From Dyadobacter sp. LHD-138 (lineage in GTDB: Bacteria; Bacteroidota; Bacteroidia; Cytophagales; Spirosomataceae), in NCBI RefSeq assembly GCF_030929615.1, contig NZ_JAVFVU010000028.1:62001-126000 (forward strand): DNA of 64,000 nt, written 5' to 3'. Each line of letters begins with the position of its first letter. Position 1 is the first letter of the stretch. A model generated the notes under the pieces. That model was given only the letters and a program-made list of their open reading frames with translations. It was not told where the DNA came from and made no database searches. The translations under genes were made by a program, and so were the position numbers. Positions 47,762-56,830 of the stretch are shown piece after piece.

Positions 47762-50700
47762 TTAGATTTCCGTTATACTTTTTGAAAGCCGGTACAACGC
47801 GTCTTTCAAAGCGAAGAAAAATAATGATTCCGCAATCTCGTTTTCACCTTCCTGCTTATGTAAACCCTGTAAAACTTTACGATAACTGTCGTAGACAAAA
47901 CCTTCTCCGTTGAAAATATTATTGTTCCACTGCAAAAGTCTCGACGATTCTTTAAGACCGTTGATTTTAAAATCTTTCAGGAATTTCGCGATATCCGGGT
48001 TGCTGAGTGTTTTTTCCAAAAACTCATTAAGATTTTTAAGCACCGCAACATTTAGCGGACTATCAACTTCGAACGTATCCGAAACATTAAATCTGCCGAC
48101 ACCGGTTGAAAGCTTTAATTCCAATTCCGGATTTGTCTTCGGATCAAAGCCTGGATGTATGAAATCCATATTTTTTCTATACTTCTCTTTCTCATCCTCC
48201 GAAGCCAAAGCATATAATATGGAACCATTTGCAGTGATCTCTTTCGGATTCGAATTCAGATGAATCTTAAATCCGGATTGAAGCGTTTTAGTTGTATAAG
48301 CGTTAATTAACAGACGGGTAAAATCTTCCAGATCGCGTTCATCTCCTCCACAAAGCAGTTTAATATACTGACTTCCTTTTCCGGTAAAAGACAAATATCT
48401 CGGTAAAGGATAATCCTTCACTTCAATCAACTGCACCAAATGAAAAATAATGGCGCTATAATGCAGGTAAGGAATGATCAGCAAATCCGGATTTCCTATC
48501 GTAATGGAATCACTGAATTTAAAATCGTCGTACCGGAAAAGTAAACTCACCAAATCATCGGCACTAAGATTTGTGTCATCCTTTACCTTATTGAAGTATT
48601 TTATCTCATTCGGACTAATGTTATTCTTCTTTTGATAACCTAGATAATTTCGGATAAAACCGTTGTCTTTTAGTTTGTTCCGATACCCATTCCCCCAAAT
48701 ATCACTGCCAGCAAAACGGAATGAAGTTGTTAAATATTTATCAATCCGGTTTCCGGCAGATTCCATAAACATCATCACGTCCGTCGTGCCACCGCCAATA
48801 TCCACGTTCACCACATTGGCCGTATCCTGAATATCTGTATCCGATTTGGTTAGGAAGAAATAAGGAGCTACGGACTCCGGGATTGGATCTAATAGTTTGG
48901 CGCCCGAATTTTTGAAAACATCCTTAAAAGCACTATCCAGGACTTTTCTCAGCTCCGACTTAATCCCGCGTTCCATACTTAACGGAACGGACCAGACCAC
49001 TTTCAAATCGGCCGGATTACCATAATTCAGGATTAATTTGGCTCTGATTTGCAATAAAAGCTGCTTCAAGAATGCACTAACCCGACTTTTATTTGAATCG
49101 TTATTATCGTTTTCCAGCAACCATTTCAAATTGGTCGTGTAATTCACATTACTAGCCTGAACTTCCTCCTGATCAATGTAATAGCCAATATTGATATGGC
49201 TGAATAATGACTTACTCTGAACATTGTTAAAGGAAACAATTTCGCAGGTCGCCGTTTTGAACGGATAAGAAATATTTTGTCCCGCTCCCAAAACAGGCGG
49301 CAAAAACTCTCTCCTTAATGTCAAATCCATCCAACCAGAATTACCGTAGGAATCGAATTTATTCCCACCCGATTCATTCCTACCCGGCGCATTAAGCAAG
49401 ACCATTTGCTGATCCTGCTCGCCAACATCAAATGGCCTTGGCAACGCCTCGCCATTTTGCATATAAGCAATATGCGTGTTTGACGTTCCAAAATCTATGG
49501 CAAAGGTGTAAGCTTTGGTAAGGTTATCTTTATTAAAAGTTTTTGTTTCGAAATTCGGAATAATTAACCCGCCGGAATCGATTCCATTGGGATCAGAATA
49601 CGCCAACTGGATGTAATCAAAGGCTTCCTTTACTTTATAAAATCTTGATGTTGAACCAGAATTCCCTGCATTGATATCCGACCAGGTTGACCGCTCATCC
49701 ACGGTCGCGTTAAGATTTGTCGTGTCGGCAGCAAAGTTTTTGAAAGAATAAAACGCCAATGTTTTCAGCGACATTTTTTCATTCCTTTCTGCCAAAAGAA
49801 CGGTGTAATCGTTCAGGTCCTTTAATCTCGGATCCCAATCATTGATCTGATAAAACGGAAATATTCCCAAATCCGAACGATATTCAACAATGGATTTCCC
49901 CTTCTCATATTTCCTTGAAAAAACGATTTCAGAAACTCCTTTGCGGTTTTTTACAGGTATTTTAAGATTCGCTGTAACCTGCCCATCACTTACCTCAACC
50001 GATAGATTATTTTTCAAATCTGCCAGGCTGAAGAAGTTGAAATATTCCTTCCTGATGGGTAGCAAATATTTAAAATCACCACCAAAACCAGTGTAAAACT
50101 TCCCTCTGTTAATGTTAAATGGCATTTCCACCAGAGAATCTTCCAGAAAATCATCAATGGTGAGAAAAGGATAGGTTACCGTGGTAAGTGCGTTTCCCTG
50201 TGGCAGCTTTCTTTCAAACAAAGGAACTCCTCTGTGATAAAAATCCTTAATCCGTGTGGATGAATTCCATGGCATATTTTTCTCCATGTAGTCTCCCGGG
50301 ATATTCATTCCGTCGACTAAAACCAAAGGTGGCTCAACAAGCTGCTGCTCATTTTTATCGTTATACTGTTCCCGGTATTTCGTCTCGGTAGCCCGGATGA
50401 TAAAGTCGCTGACCGATTTTATTTTTTCCTTTTCTTTTTCTTCTTTTTGATGGAAAAAGAAAAGCCCGTTGACGGTTAGAAATTTCCCGTCAACATTCGT
50501 TTTTATTTTACTGTACTCAGCATCCATCAAACTGACACCCGCCTGCTGATAATCAGGAAACTGATGTCTGAAATCCGGAAAATATCGATCCACCGTTTTG
50601 TTCAGATATTTCCGAAATCCATCCGCTTTGGCAAATGCCGGTCTAAATTGAAGAGAAAGTTTGTAAATATATTCGATGAATTCCCTATCCCTTTTGAACA

Positions 50701-51325
50701 GCGGACGGTAATCATTGCTGAAAAACAATTTCCCGTCAGCGCTCTGCGGAACTGTTTTGATATCGTTATTCTTGATGTACCGCGTCCAGTTTGGCGTTGT
50801 AAAAAATAAGGAAAGAGGCGAAGTTCCGCCTAATAGCTTATTCTCATAGAAAATCAGGAAAAGGCTGTCCATTTCCGAAAATCTGTCGCTGTCCTTATCA
50901 TTGAAAATCTGTTCCAGTGATTTTGCCAGCAGATTGTGTGGGTGATCCTTCCCCCTTTCTTTCAGTCGGCCAATGTTTTCCTGAACTTTCCATTCCTTAA
51001 ACCAGATCTTTTTACCGGGACCGATTTCAGAATTTTTGGCATTAAACAAGAGCTGAAACACATCCAGACAATCGGACACAAGCTGATGATAAATCGTATT
51101 TCCATCCAGACTTCCGCGATCCGAAGCGACAATTTGAAAGGCAGTATCAAAGAGTTCAAGCCGCGCCATGGGCGAGGGAATCGAAGTTCCCGCCTTGGAC
51201 GCACCTCTGCCAAAAGCTATATTTTCAGGATCAAAACTGGCAGGATCAATTCCTGTGCTTTGACTCCAGTCTTGTATTTCGTTCGGATTGTAACCCGGAT
51301 ATTTTCTAAAAATGTATGAAGGCAT
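47762..51325 (-). CDS. Giant protein with C-terminal Hsp70/actin-like ATPase domain
   Basis: Protein of 1187 residues from ATG 51325, 11 bases after the tubulin-like gene (an ATG at 51376 would overlap that gene by 40 bases). Residues 1 to about 600 form a large region without recognisable family, with charged helices. The C-terminal half has the actin/Hsp70 ATPase signature: phosphate-1 motif with Asp611 (AIDFGTSNTHIAYMQNGE), phosphate-2 motif with Asp842 (VNVDIGGGTTDVMMFM) and an adenosine-type motif SFTGKGSQYIKLLCGGDE. The fold would bind and hydrolyse ATP. The N-terminal fusion is not the usual DnaK substrate domain. Transcription order places it right after the tubulin-like GTPase, so the two nucleotide-driven proteins are likely partners. 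Confidence 0.87.
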   Translation of the reverse strand: MPSYIFRKYPGYNPNEIQDWSQSTGIDPASFDPENIAFGRGASKAGTSIPSPMARLELFDTAFQIVASDRGSLDGNTIYHQLVSDCLDVFQLLFNAKNSEIGPGKKIWFKEWKVQENIGRLKERGKDHPHNLLAKSLEQIFNDKDSDRFSEMDSLFLIFYENKLLGGTSPLSLFFTTPNWTRYIKNNDIKTVPQSADGKLFFSNDYRPLFKRDREFIEYIYKLSLQFRPAFAKADGFRKYLNKTVDRYFPDFRHQFPDYQQAGVSLMDAEYSKIKTNVDGKFLTVNGLFFFHQKEEKEKEKIKSVSDFIIRATETKYREQYNDKNEQQLVEPPLVLVDGMNIPGDYMEKNMPWNSSTRIKDFYHRGVPLFERKLPQGNALTTVTYPFLTIDDFLEDSLVEMPFNINRGKFYTGFGGDFKYLLPIRKEYFNFFSLADLKNNLSVEVSDGQVTANLKIPVKNRKGVSEIVFSRKYEKGKSIVEYRSDLGIFPFYQINDWDPRLKDLNDYTVLLAERNEKMSLKTLAFYSFKNFAADTTNLNATVDERSTWSDINAGNSGSTSRFYKVKEAFDYIQLAYSDPNGIDSGGLIIPNFETKTFNKDNLTKAYTFAIDFGTSNTHIAYMQNGEALPRPFDVGEQDQQMVLLNAPGRNESGGNKFDSYGNSGWMDLTLRREFLPPVLGAGQNISYPFKTATCEIVSFNNVQSKSLFSHINIGYYIDQEEVQASNVNYTTNLKWLLENDNNDSNKSRVSAFLKQLLLQIRAKLILNYGNPADLKVVWSVPLSMERGIKSELRKVLDSAFKDVFKNSGAKLLDPIPESVAPYFFLTKSDTDIQDTANVVNVDIGGGTTDVMMFMESAGNRIDKYLTTSFRFAGSDIWGNGYRNKLKDNGFIRNYLGYQKKNNISPNEIKYFNKVKDDTNLSADDLVSLLFRYDDFKFSDSITIGNPDLLIIPYLHYSAIIFHLVQLIEVKDYPLPRYLSFTGKGSQYIKLLCGGDERDLEDFTRLLINAYTTKTLQSGFKIHLNSNPKEITANGSILYALASEDEKEKYRKNMDFIHPGFDPKTNPELELKLSTGVGRFNVSDTFEVDSPLNVAVLKNLNEFLEKTLSNPDIAKFLKDFKINGLKESSRLLQWNNNIFNGEGFVYDSYRKVLQGLHKQEGENEIAESLFFFALKDALYRLSKSITEI

Positions 51326-51336
51326 GGCTATGAGAT

Positions 51337-52833
51337 TTAGATCATGGATGGAAGTGCTTCCAGTTTTTTGTAGCATTCCACAGAAATACGGTTGAGCAAT
51401 TTAAAGAAACGTTTATCCTGATCCGGGATGCTTTTCTTTAACTCGTCTTCAAGTTTTCCTAATTCAGTTTTCAGAAATGCTTCTGAAATTCCAGCCTTGG
51501 TTACTATCCCTAGCACTTTCTTGACCTCAATCGGTTTTTCTCTCACCAGCGCATTCAGATCCTGAGTCAGATTAAAAGGCTGAAAAGTCCGCTCATTCCC
51601 GGACATTTCTACCAGCCAGTTTTTGTAATGTACCGAAAAGAAAGCCGTTAGATTCTGGTAAAATTCGTTATTCGAGTATTTATCAGCCAAGTTTAATTCC
51701 TTATAAAAAGCTTCGTTACGGAACTCTGGCAATGTTTCCAGATAAATTTTCATGGCGTAAGTAAGCTGCGTCAGCGGCTCCATAACCGTTTTGGCAGTAT
51801 TGGGATAAAAATGCCTGATGTCAATGACCTGATCTTCTTTCTTTATTCCGTAATCGAAATATTGTGTTTGACCTTTGCTGGCAAAATTGCCGTCCGGTTT
51901 GTTAACGAAATCGATGATGGCAGTGGCACCAATTAATTCTATCAGGTGAGCATTGTTTTTCTGTTCAATACCGCCTTGTTTGTTTTCATACTGTTTCAGC
52001 GGCCTGTCCCACAGCTGATAAAAACAGTTGATTTTACCATTCAGATATTTCAAATAATAAGAAAGCGCCGCCTCTGTTTTGGAATTAAACATATCCGAAT
52101 TGATAGCACTTTTACTATCATCGGTGACATTAAAATAAGGCATCACAGTAAGCGCACCATACTTATTCCCTCGCAGTTTTTCTTCCTGTTGCAGCAATTT
52201 CACCAACTGCGGAAAGCCTGAGGAGCCTGTTCCCCCAAAAATAGAACTGGCAATAAATATTCGGTCATGTTCTCCAATGCTTTTCAATACAAACTTAAAT
52301 TCCTTTGTATTGGCCAGATTATTGAAAACAACGGAGCCAATGTTTGGATTTCCTTTAAAACCCTGATTTAATTTCAGATTTAATTCTGTATTTGGGTCGT
52401 TGTGACTGGAATTATCGTAAAGCGCTTCCAGCAGATCCATGTTAATATCGCCCACAAGCTCGCCTCTCGGATCGAGGTACTCAATGAATGATTTTTCCAG
52501 ATTTTCAAATTGCAATTGAAATGAATCATCTAGTCCTTCTGAATAATCGTTTTCCGGTGTGATAGAGCTCAGTGTATTCAGGTTGGCATTGAAGAAACCA
52601 TCTCGAATTTCTTCGGTGTTGCTATATCCGTGTGAGCGAATAAATTTATAGGTTTTAAGCGCCGCCAATGCCCTGCTCGTATCGGCATTATCCGCATCGA
52701 CGTCAATAATAACCGGAATAATTTTATTTGTATCGTTGAGTTTTGCACCTGCCGCAAGCAGCATTGTCAAAGAGCGAACGATCCTCGCCCCTGTTCCACC
52801 AATTCCAAAAACAAACGTATTTCTTGTAGGCAT
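51337..52833 (-). CDS. Tubulin/FtsZ-like GTPase
   Basis: Protein of 498 residues with a tubulin-superfamily nucleotide-binding fold. The N-terminal loop GIGGTGARI (10-18) corresponds to T1, an Asp-rich strand end (IIDVDADN, 42-49) follows, and the tubulin signature loop T4 is present as FGGTGSSG (199-206; canonical GGGTGSG/T). The rest (YGALTVMPYF, AYYLKYLNGKINCFYQLWD-like helices) fits the Tubulin_2-type 'tubulin-like' family better than FtsZ itself. It is not the cell-division FtsZ: no ftsA/ftsQ or mur genes are near. Families of this kind have been linked by genome context to vWA proteins and membrane remodelling, and a vWA-like lipoprotein is encoded two genes upstream here. Confidence 0.82.
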   Translation of the reverse strand: MPTRNTFVFGIGGTGARIVRSLTMLLAAGAKLNDTNKIIPVIIDVDADNADTSRALAALKTYKFIRSHGYSNTEEIRDGFFNANLNTLSSITPENDYSEGLDDSFQLQFENLEKSFIEYLDPRGELVGDINMDLLEALYDNSSHNDPNTELNLKLNQGFKGNPNIGSVVFNNLANTKEFKFVLKSIGEHDRIFIASSIFGGTGSSGFPQLVKLLQQEEKLRGNKYGALTVMPYFNVTDDSKSAINSDMFNSKTEAALSYYLKYLNGKINCFYQLWDRPLKQYENKQGGIEQKNNAHLIELIGATAIIDFVNKPDGNFASKGQTQYFDYGIKKEDQVIDIRHFYPNTAKTVMEPLTQLTYAMKIYLETLPEFRNEAFYKELNLADKYSNNEFYQNLTAFFSVHYKNWLVEMSGNERTFQPFNLTQDLNALVREKPIEVKKVLGIVTKAGISEAFLKTELGKLEDELKKSIPDQDKRFFKLLNRISVECYKKLEALPSMI

Positions 52834-52854
52834 AATCTGTGCTAAATCGACGGG

Positions 52855-53226
52855 TTAAAAGGGAGTGCGCTTGGCGAAAATCGAAAATCTTTTCAACAAG
52901 ATTGAAAACAGGACGTAGTAAATAAACGCATAGAGCGTGTTGACCATTGCAAAAGTATAGAAGAAAGAATTTTCACTTTCCTCGGTGACCGTCTGCGCAT
53001 GGTTGTAGGCAAAGCCAAATGCGATGATCAGTAAAATGACCATGGTGATGACCCAGTGAACGGTTTTGTCCCAGACAGGTCTGCTCCTTCCCAGAATTAT
53101 GTAAAATACAAGCGTGAAAACAAAGGCGAAAACCAGTGTAAACAGACCTACAAAAGGATAAATATCTGTTGCAAAAATCGGATCCGGATTTTGTCCGCAA
53201 AGCAGCTCATAAAGAAATTCAAACAT
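52855..53226 (-). CDS. Small three-helix membrane protein of the cluster
   Basis: Protein of 123 residues with three predicted helices: about 24-45 (FVGLFTLVFAFVFTLVFYIIL), 56-74 (VHWVITMVILLIIAFGFAY) and 89-111 (FYTFAMVNTLYAFIYYVLFSILL), ending in a basic tail. No family recognised. It is 5 bases after the vWA-like lipoprotein gene and 21 bases before the tubulin-like gene, so it is co-expressed with both and may anchor the cytoplasmic filament to the membrane (inference). Confidence 0.8.
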   Translation of the reverse strand: MFEFLYELLCGQNPDPIFATDIYPFVGLFTLVFAFVFTLVFYIILGRSRPVWDKTVHWVITMVILLIIAFGFAYNHAQTVTEESENSFFYTFAMVNTLYAFIYYVLFSILLKRFSIFAKRTPF

Positions 53227-53231
53227 GGAGG

Positions 53232-54491
53232 CTATTTTTTTACAGGTATTGAAATGTGAATAAAGTTGTCATTTGAATTTTCGTAAGCTTCCCGCACGCC
53301 ATCAATCAGATGCTCGAATGCAAAAGTTTTTCCGGGAATAGAATCGAGCTCCCTATCGTCCATGGTAGACATGGCTTTATAACCATTGTCGTAAACCAAC
53401 GGAAGTTTAAGTTCAATTTTTGCATTGTCTTTGTAGATATCGGATACTTCAATGACAATGACGTGGGTATTATCCTCCAAATATTCCTTTTCTCTTGGCT
53501 TCAATTTAGACTTATCAAGATCCTTTGTTAATAGAATATTTTTGATTTTGAAATCAAGATTTTCCGATGATTTTTTCAAATGCTGATTCAAATAATCCGG
53601 AGCACTGATTGAATTGGGCAGAGCAGACAAATCGACTGCAATAGCAAATGCCGAAGGTTTCTTTTTGGACGCTTTCAAATCAGCAATCCCCTCATCTTCC
53701 ACCTTCCACTCTCCTTCTCTTTCGTAAGTAAAAAATGTTTCAAAATCATCAATGGTTTTGTCAAACAACCCGAAGTTAAGATCAAGAACCGGCTCGAAAT
53801 TGTTTAGATCTGCAAGTTTTTCATTGAACTTACTTACCAGTTCTTTGTTCCCGATCACCCACAAATAATAAGGCCTTTTCTGACCATCTAACTTCAATTT
53901 GGCGTTTTGATAGGTATAATAATTACCAAAGAATGCTGAATTAAATCCGTACAATGAAGCCGAAATATTGTCTCTTTTTAATTTTAGAAAAGTCGATTTC
54001 ACCAACGCTTTCAACTCCCCCGGCGCCTTCTGCTTATTAATTTCGGAATTGGTTTTAATGACGTTATCCGGATAAGACAAAATACAGTCGGACACAAAAA
54101 GAGAAATATCGTTGGAATCTGTTTTACTGGCAATCATTTCCAAAATTCTATGCATTTCCGAGCTTTTCTCGTTGGCAACTTTTGTCGTGGAAATTTCGCG
54201 GATGAAATCCTTGGTCGAGCCCATATACGGCGTCAGCGAATCAGCAACGTAATAGAGTTTAAGAGGACCTTTACCAAAAGATTCCTTTCCTTCAATATCC
54301 ACTAAGAGATTTGGAATGTCCTTTACGAATTCAGTCGAACCGTTGAAATAACCCGCCATACTGGCTGAGGTTTCCATGAAAAAGTTAACCTTGCCAACTT
54401 CCTTATCGGGCGTTGTCACTTCTTTTGGTGGCTTAGTTTTACAGCTGCATAAAGCAACTGACAAAGCAAGTAAATAAAAATATTTCTTCAT
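53232..54491 (-). CDS. vWA-like lipoprotein, first gene of the tubulin/Hsp70-like cluster
   Basis: Lipoprotein of 419 residues with a lipobox at Cys17 (SVALCSC). Residues about 34-200 resemble a von Willebrand factor A domain: strand and metal-site motif KVNFFMETSASMAGYF, in which the usual DxSxS is ExSxS (Glu40, Ser42, Ser44), and a later strand DISLFVSDCILS whose Asp135 fits the third metal-site position. The second half has ADLKASKKKPSAFAIAVDLSALP and IIVIEVSD-like strands. It opens the cluster; the start is ATG 54491. Family assignment is by motif and neighbourhood, so a fold prediction would be decisive. Confidence 0.75.
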   Translation of the reverse strand: MKKYFYLLALSVALCSCKTKPPKEVTTPDKEVGKVNFFMETSASMAGYFNGSTEFVKDIPNLLVDIEGKESFGKGPLKLYYVADSLTPYMGSTKDFIREISTTKVANEKSSEMHRILEMIASKTDSNDISLFVSDCILSYPDNVIKTNSEINKQKAPGELKALVKSTFLKLKRDNISASLYGFNSAFFGNYYTYQNAKLKLDGQKRPYYLWVIGNKELVSKFNEKLADLNNFEPVLDLNFGLFDKTIDDFETFFTYEREGEWKVEDEGIADLKASKKKPSAFAIAVDLSALPNSISAPDYLNQHLKKSSENLDFKIKNILLTKDLDKSKLKPREKEYLEDNTHVIVIEVSDIYKDNAKIELKLPLVYDNGYKAMSTMDDRELDSIPGKTFAFEHLIDGVREAYENSNDNFIHISIPVKK

Positions 54492-54633
54492 CTATTATAA
54501 TTTTGTACTGAGGCCAATTGATTTCCAATATATAAATATTTGTTGGTTGGCGCTTTATTAATTCGTTGAACTTTAAGGAAACAACGAAGCTCTTCGCAAC
54601 AAATTCCGGAATTAGTACGAACAGACGCGCTGA

Positions 54634-54906
54634 TTATTTTAATAAACCCCCAAAGACGTAGCCAATTTCCCCTGAATCCAAGGCCTGCACCTTCACCCAG
54701 CCCTTTATGGATTTCAATCTTATAAGCAGGTCTCCATATTTGAGTCTTTGGAGTACAGGTGATTTTGTAGTGAATTTTTCCCTCAAACTCGCAGAATACG
54801 ATGTTACACGAACGAAATCTGCATTTTCCGGGATATCAATATTGAAAGATTCTTTATCTTCTGAGATATTCGAAGAAATAAGAATGGGTTGAGGAGTGTC
54901 GGCTAC
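54634..54906 (-). pseudogene. Broken SH3-like-domain gene upstream of the cluster
   Basis: A minus-strand open frame of 90 codons that ends at TAA 54634-54636 and has an in-frame stop just upstream of 54906, with no ATG inside. Its last 40 residues fit a bacterial SH3 (SH3b) domain: PVLQRLKYGDLLIRLK, GWVKVQALDSGEIGYVFGGLL. The region upstream of the break is the hairpin-rich repeat at 54915-55020. Probably the 3' end of a gene that lost its 5' part when the repeat or a deletion arrived; it may once have been part of the cluster that starts 143 bases downstream. Confidence 0.5.
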
Positions 54907-54911
54907 CGCCC

Positions 54912-55020
54912 CCTAAGTCTCTCTCGCCTTGCTGGCAAGAGAGACTTCTTAACCCTTCTCCGTTGATAAGGAGAAAGCTGCGGTGACGGGTCTCTTAAGA
55001 TGAGACGCCGGCCGTCGTCG
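54912..55020. repeat. REP-like hairpin element
   Basis: Contains a perfect 10-bp inverted repeat AAGTCTCTCT (54915-54924) / AGAGAGACTT (54938-54947) with an inner GCC/GGC pair, a second hairpin CTTCTCC/GGAGAAG around 54955-54977, and a third partly pairing segment GTCTC...GAGAC near 54990-55005. The look is that of interspersed palindromic elements of Bacteroidota. It may also act as a terminator for the oxidoreductase gene at 55063, which ends nearby on the same strand. Confidence 0.5.
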
Positions 55021-55062
55021 TGAAAGGCGAACGTTTATTTGGCGTAATTCTATTTTGACAGT

Positions 55063-56388
55063 CTAGAATTTCCGATACATGCCGCCCAGATATTGGTTGG
55101 CTTCTTCCTCTGCGAACTGCGCCTTTTTGGCATCCCAGTGCAATGTTTTGTTAGGGAAACGGCCGGCGATTACACCAAGCAATATGGTTTCCGTAAGGCG
55201 GGAAGCATAAGAGAACGGTGCGCTGCACGTACCTTTACCCAAACAGGCGTCCACAAACTCATGGTAATGCTTGTGCGATTCTGAACTATAATCGCCAACC
55301 GGCCCACCTAATTTAAACGGCGTGACGTCTATATCCTTATAGCTGCCGTCAACGATCAGTTTTGGCAATACCTGGAAATGCGGCAGATACAGTCTCCCTT
55401 TTTCTCCAATGAACATGGCTCCCTGGTCGTGCAGATCAGCTCCATCAGGAAGCATCAGATCCTCGCGTTGTTTATCAGCGCCCAGGCCATCATACCATAC
55501 CCATTTCAGGGTATCTGCCGTGTATTTTGTTCCCGGGAATTCATAAGTAACCATGTTTTTTTCAGGATATCCAAATCCGTTCGGTTTTCTGCAATTCGTT
55601 GTGATGGTTCGCGGCACATCCAATTGCAACGCATTGTAAGGCGTATCAAAAATATGTACACCCATATCGCCCAAAGTAGCACAGCCATAATCAACAAGCT
55701 TCCGCCAGTTGCCAGGATGGTAAAAACCATCTTTGTAAGGCCTTTCTGGCGAAGTACCCTGCCATAAATTCCAGTCCAGGTTGGCTGGTACAGGATCGCC
55801 GGTTTCAGGTGCCGGGCCATTATAACCCCAGTTTTTGGGTGACCAGGCTCTTACGGTGTGTACTTTTCCAACGGTTCCGGATTGGATCAGCAAAGTGGCC
55901 AGTTTGTAGTCATAAAAGGAATGCACCTGAATACCCATTTGGGTTACCAGTTTTTTGTCTTTGGCAATTTTGTCCATTGCTCTCGCTTCTTTTACGTAGT
56001 GCGTGAGTGGCTTTTGACAATAAACAGGTTTATTCATTTCCATAGCCATCATCGATGCCGGCGCGTGGGAATGATCGGGCGTGGACACAATCACGGCATC
56101 AATATCCTTGCTCATTTCTTTAAGCATGACGCGGTAGTCCTTGTAGGTCTTTGCATTAGGAAATTTGGATTTCACCTCCGCCAAAACAGTTGAATCAACA
56201 TCGCAAAGTGCTACCACATCCACGTTGCTATGTAACGATATGGATGCAAGATCTGCCTGCCCCATCCCACCTAAACCGATATGAGCGGTTCTTAATCGTT
56301 TGTCGGCAGAAAAGGCCCATGATTCAGCCGGTATCATCGCAAGGGAAGATAAAGCTGCTGCATTTTTTAGGAACTCTCTTTTATTCAT
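55063..56388 (-). CDS. Gfo/Idh/MocA-family oxidoreductase, exported
   Basis: NAD(P)-dependent oxidoreductase of 441 residues. The N-terminus looks like a signal (MNKREFLKNAAALSSLAMIPAESWAF), weakly Tat-like as in exported members of this family. The Rossmann motif is TAHIGLGGMGQADLAS (about 34-49), followed by VVALCDVD, AVIVSTPDHSHAPASMMAMEM and the conserved CQKPLTHYVKEARAM, where Lys in the EKP-like QKP motif contributes to catalysis. The C-terminal substrate domain has VDYGCATLGDMGVHIFDTP, in which the Asp and His are typical catalytic-site residues. Periplasmic members act on sugars or inositols or their 3-keto derivatives. It stands alone in this window on the minus strand. Confidence 0.93.
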   Translation of the reverse strand: MNKREFLKNAAALSSLAMIPAESWAFSADKRLRTAHIGLGGMGQADLASISLHSNVDVVALCDVDSTVLAEVKSKFPNAKTYKDYRVMLKEMSKDIDAVIVSTPDHSHAPASMMAMEMNKPVYCQKPLTHYVKEARAMDKIAKDKKLVTQMGIQVHSFYDYKLATLLIQSGTVGKVHTVRAWSPKNWGYNGPAPETGDPVPANLDWNLWQGTSPERPYKDGFYHPGNWRKLVDYGCATLGDMGVHIFDTPYNALQLDVPRTITTNCRKPNGFGYPEKNMVTYEFPGTKYTADTLKWVWYDGLGADKQREDLMLPDGADLHDQGAMFIGEKGRLYLPHFQVLPKLIVDGSYKDIDVTPFKLGGPVGDYSSESHKHYHEFVDACLGKGTCSAPFSYASRLTETILLGVIAGRFPNKTLHWDAKKAQFAEEEANQYLGGMYRKF

Positions 56389-56830
56389 GAATCAAAAGGT
56401 TAAATTTTTGGGTTAGAAATTAATGATATCATGCATGTAGAAACTTTTGGCGTATGATAAAGCAGTAAGTTCAACAGCACGTCAACGAAAAAGCTTAAAA
56501 TTGAGCTGTTTTTAGGTCAATTCCAAAAATGGTGTCTTGGTTGCAGGTAATTTTTGCAGTTTTCTTCGTCGGCTAGGGAGGAAATCTGGGGTTTGAAGCT
56601 CTCCTGGTAGGGTTGCCGGCTCACCAGGTACTTCGCCTGCCTTGGTTGAGAGACCACGAACAGCGTAGCGAGTTTTATGGTAAAGAAACATTTTGAAAGA
56701 TGGACAGCTTGAACGTTCGGCAAGTGTTTCCAAAATCGCATTTCGGCTTAGTTCCAAAGTGTATCCAAAATCAGGAACTTTTAAGACCTAATTTTCTGTC
56801 TAGTTTTAAAATGACTCTCAAGAAAGCTTT
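56389..56830. other. Intergenic region with a small inverted repeat
   Basis: No gene is supported; open frames here of 74-81 codons are overlapping and of unlikely composition. A short inverted repeat CCTGGT (56603-56608) / ACCAGG (56623-56628) sits in a GC-richer patch and may be a further interspersed element. Promoters for the divergent genes on both sides should lie here, but no good -33/-7 pair was found. Confidence 0.35.

Noticed and set aside
51326..51376. Upstream ATG of the Hsp70/actin-like gene
   Set aside because: It would overlap the tubulin-like gene by 40 bases; ATG 51325 lies 11 bases after that gene's stop, matching the spacing of its neighbours.
51337..52833. Reading the tubulin-like protein as the cell-division protein FtsZ
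   Set aside because: The T4 loop differs (FGGTGSSG), the length and C-terminal part do not fit FtsZ, and no division genes are nearby.
54707..54892. Plus-strand open frame of 61 codons
   Set aside because: The opposite strand at the same place encodes a convincing SH3-like segment, so this frame is the shadow.
56512..56757. Minus-strand open frame of 81 codons between the oxidoreductase and monooxygenase genes
   Set aside because: It overlaps another open frame of similar size, contains a small inverted repeat and resembles no family.
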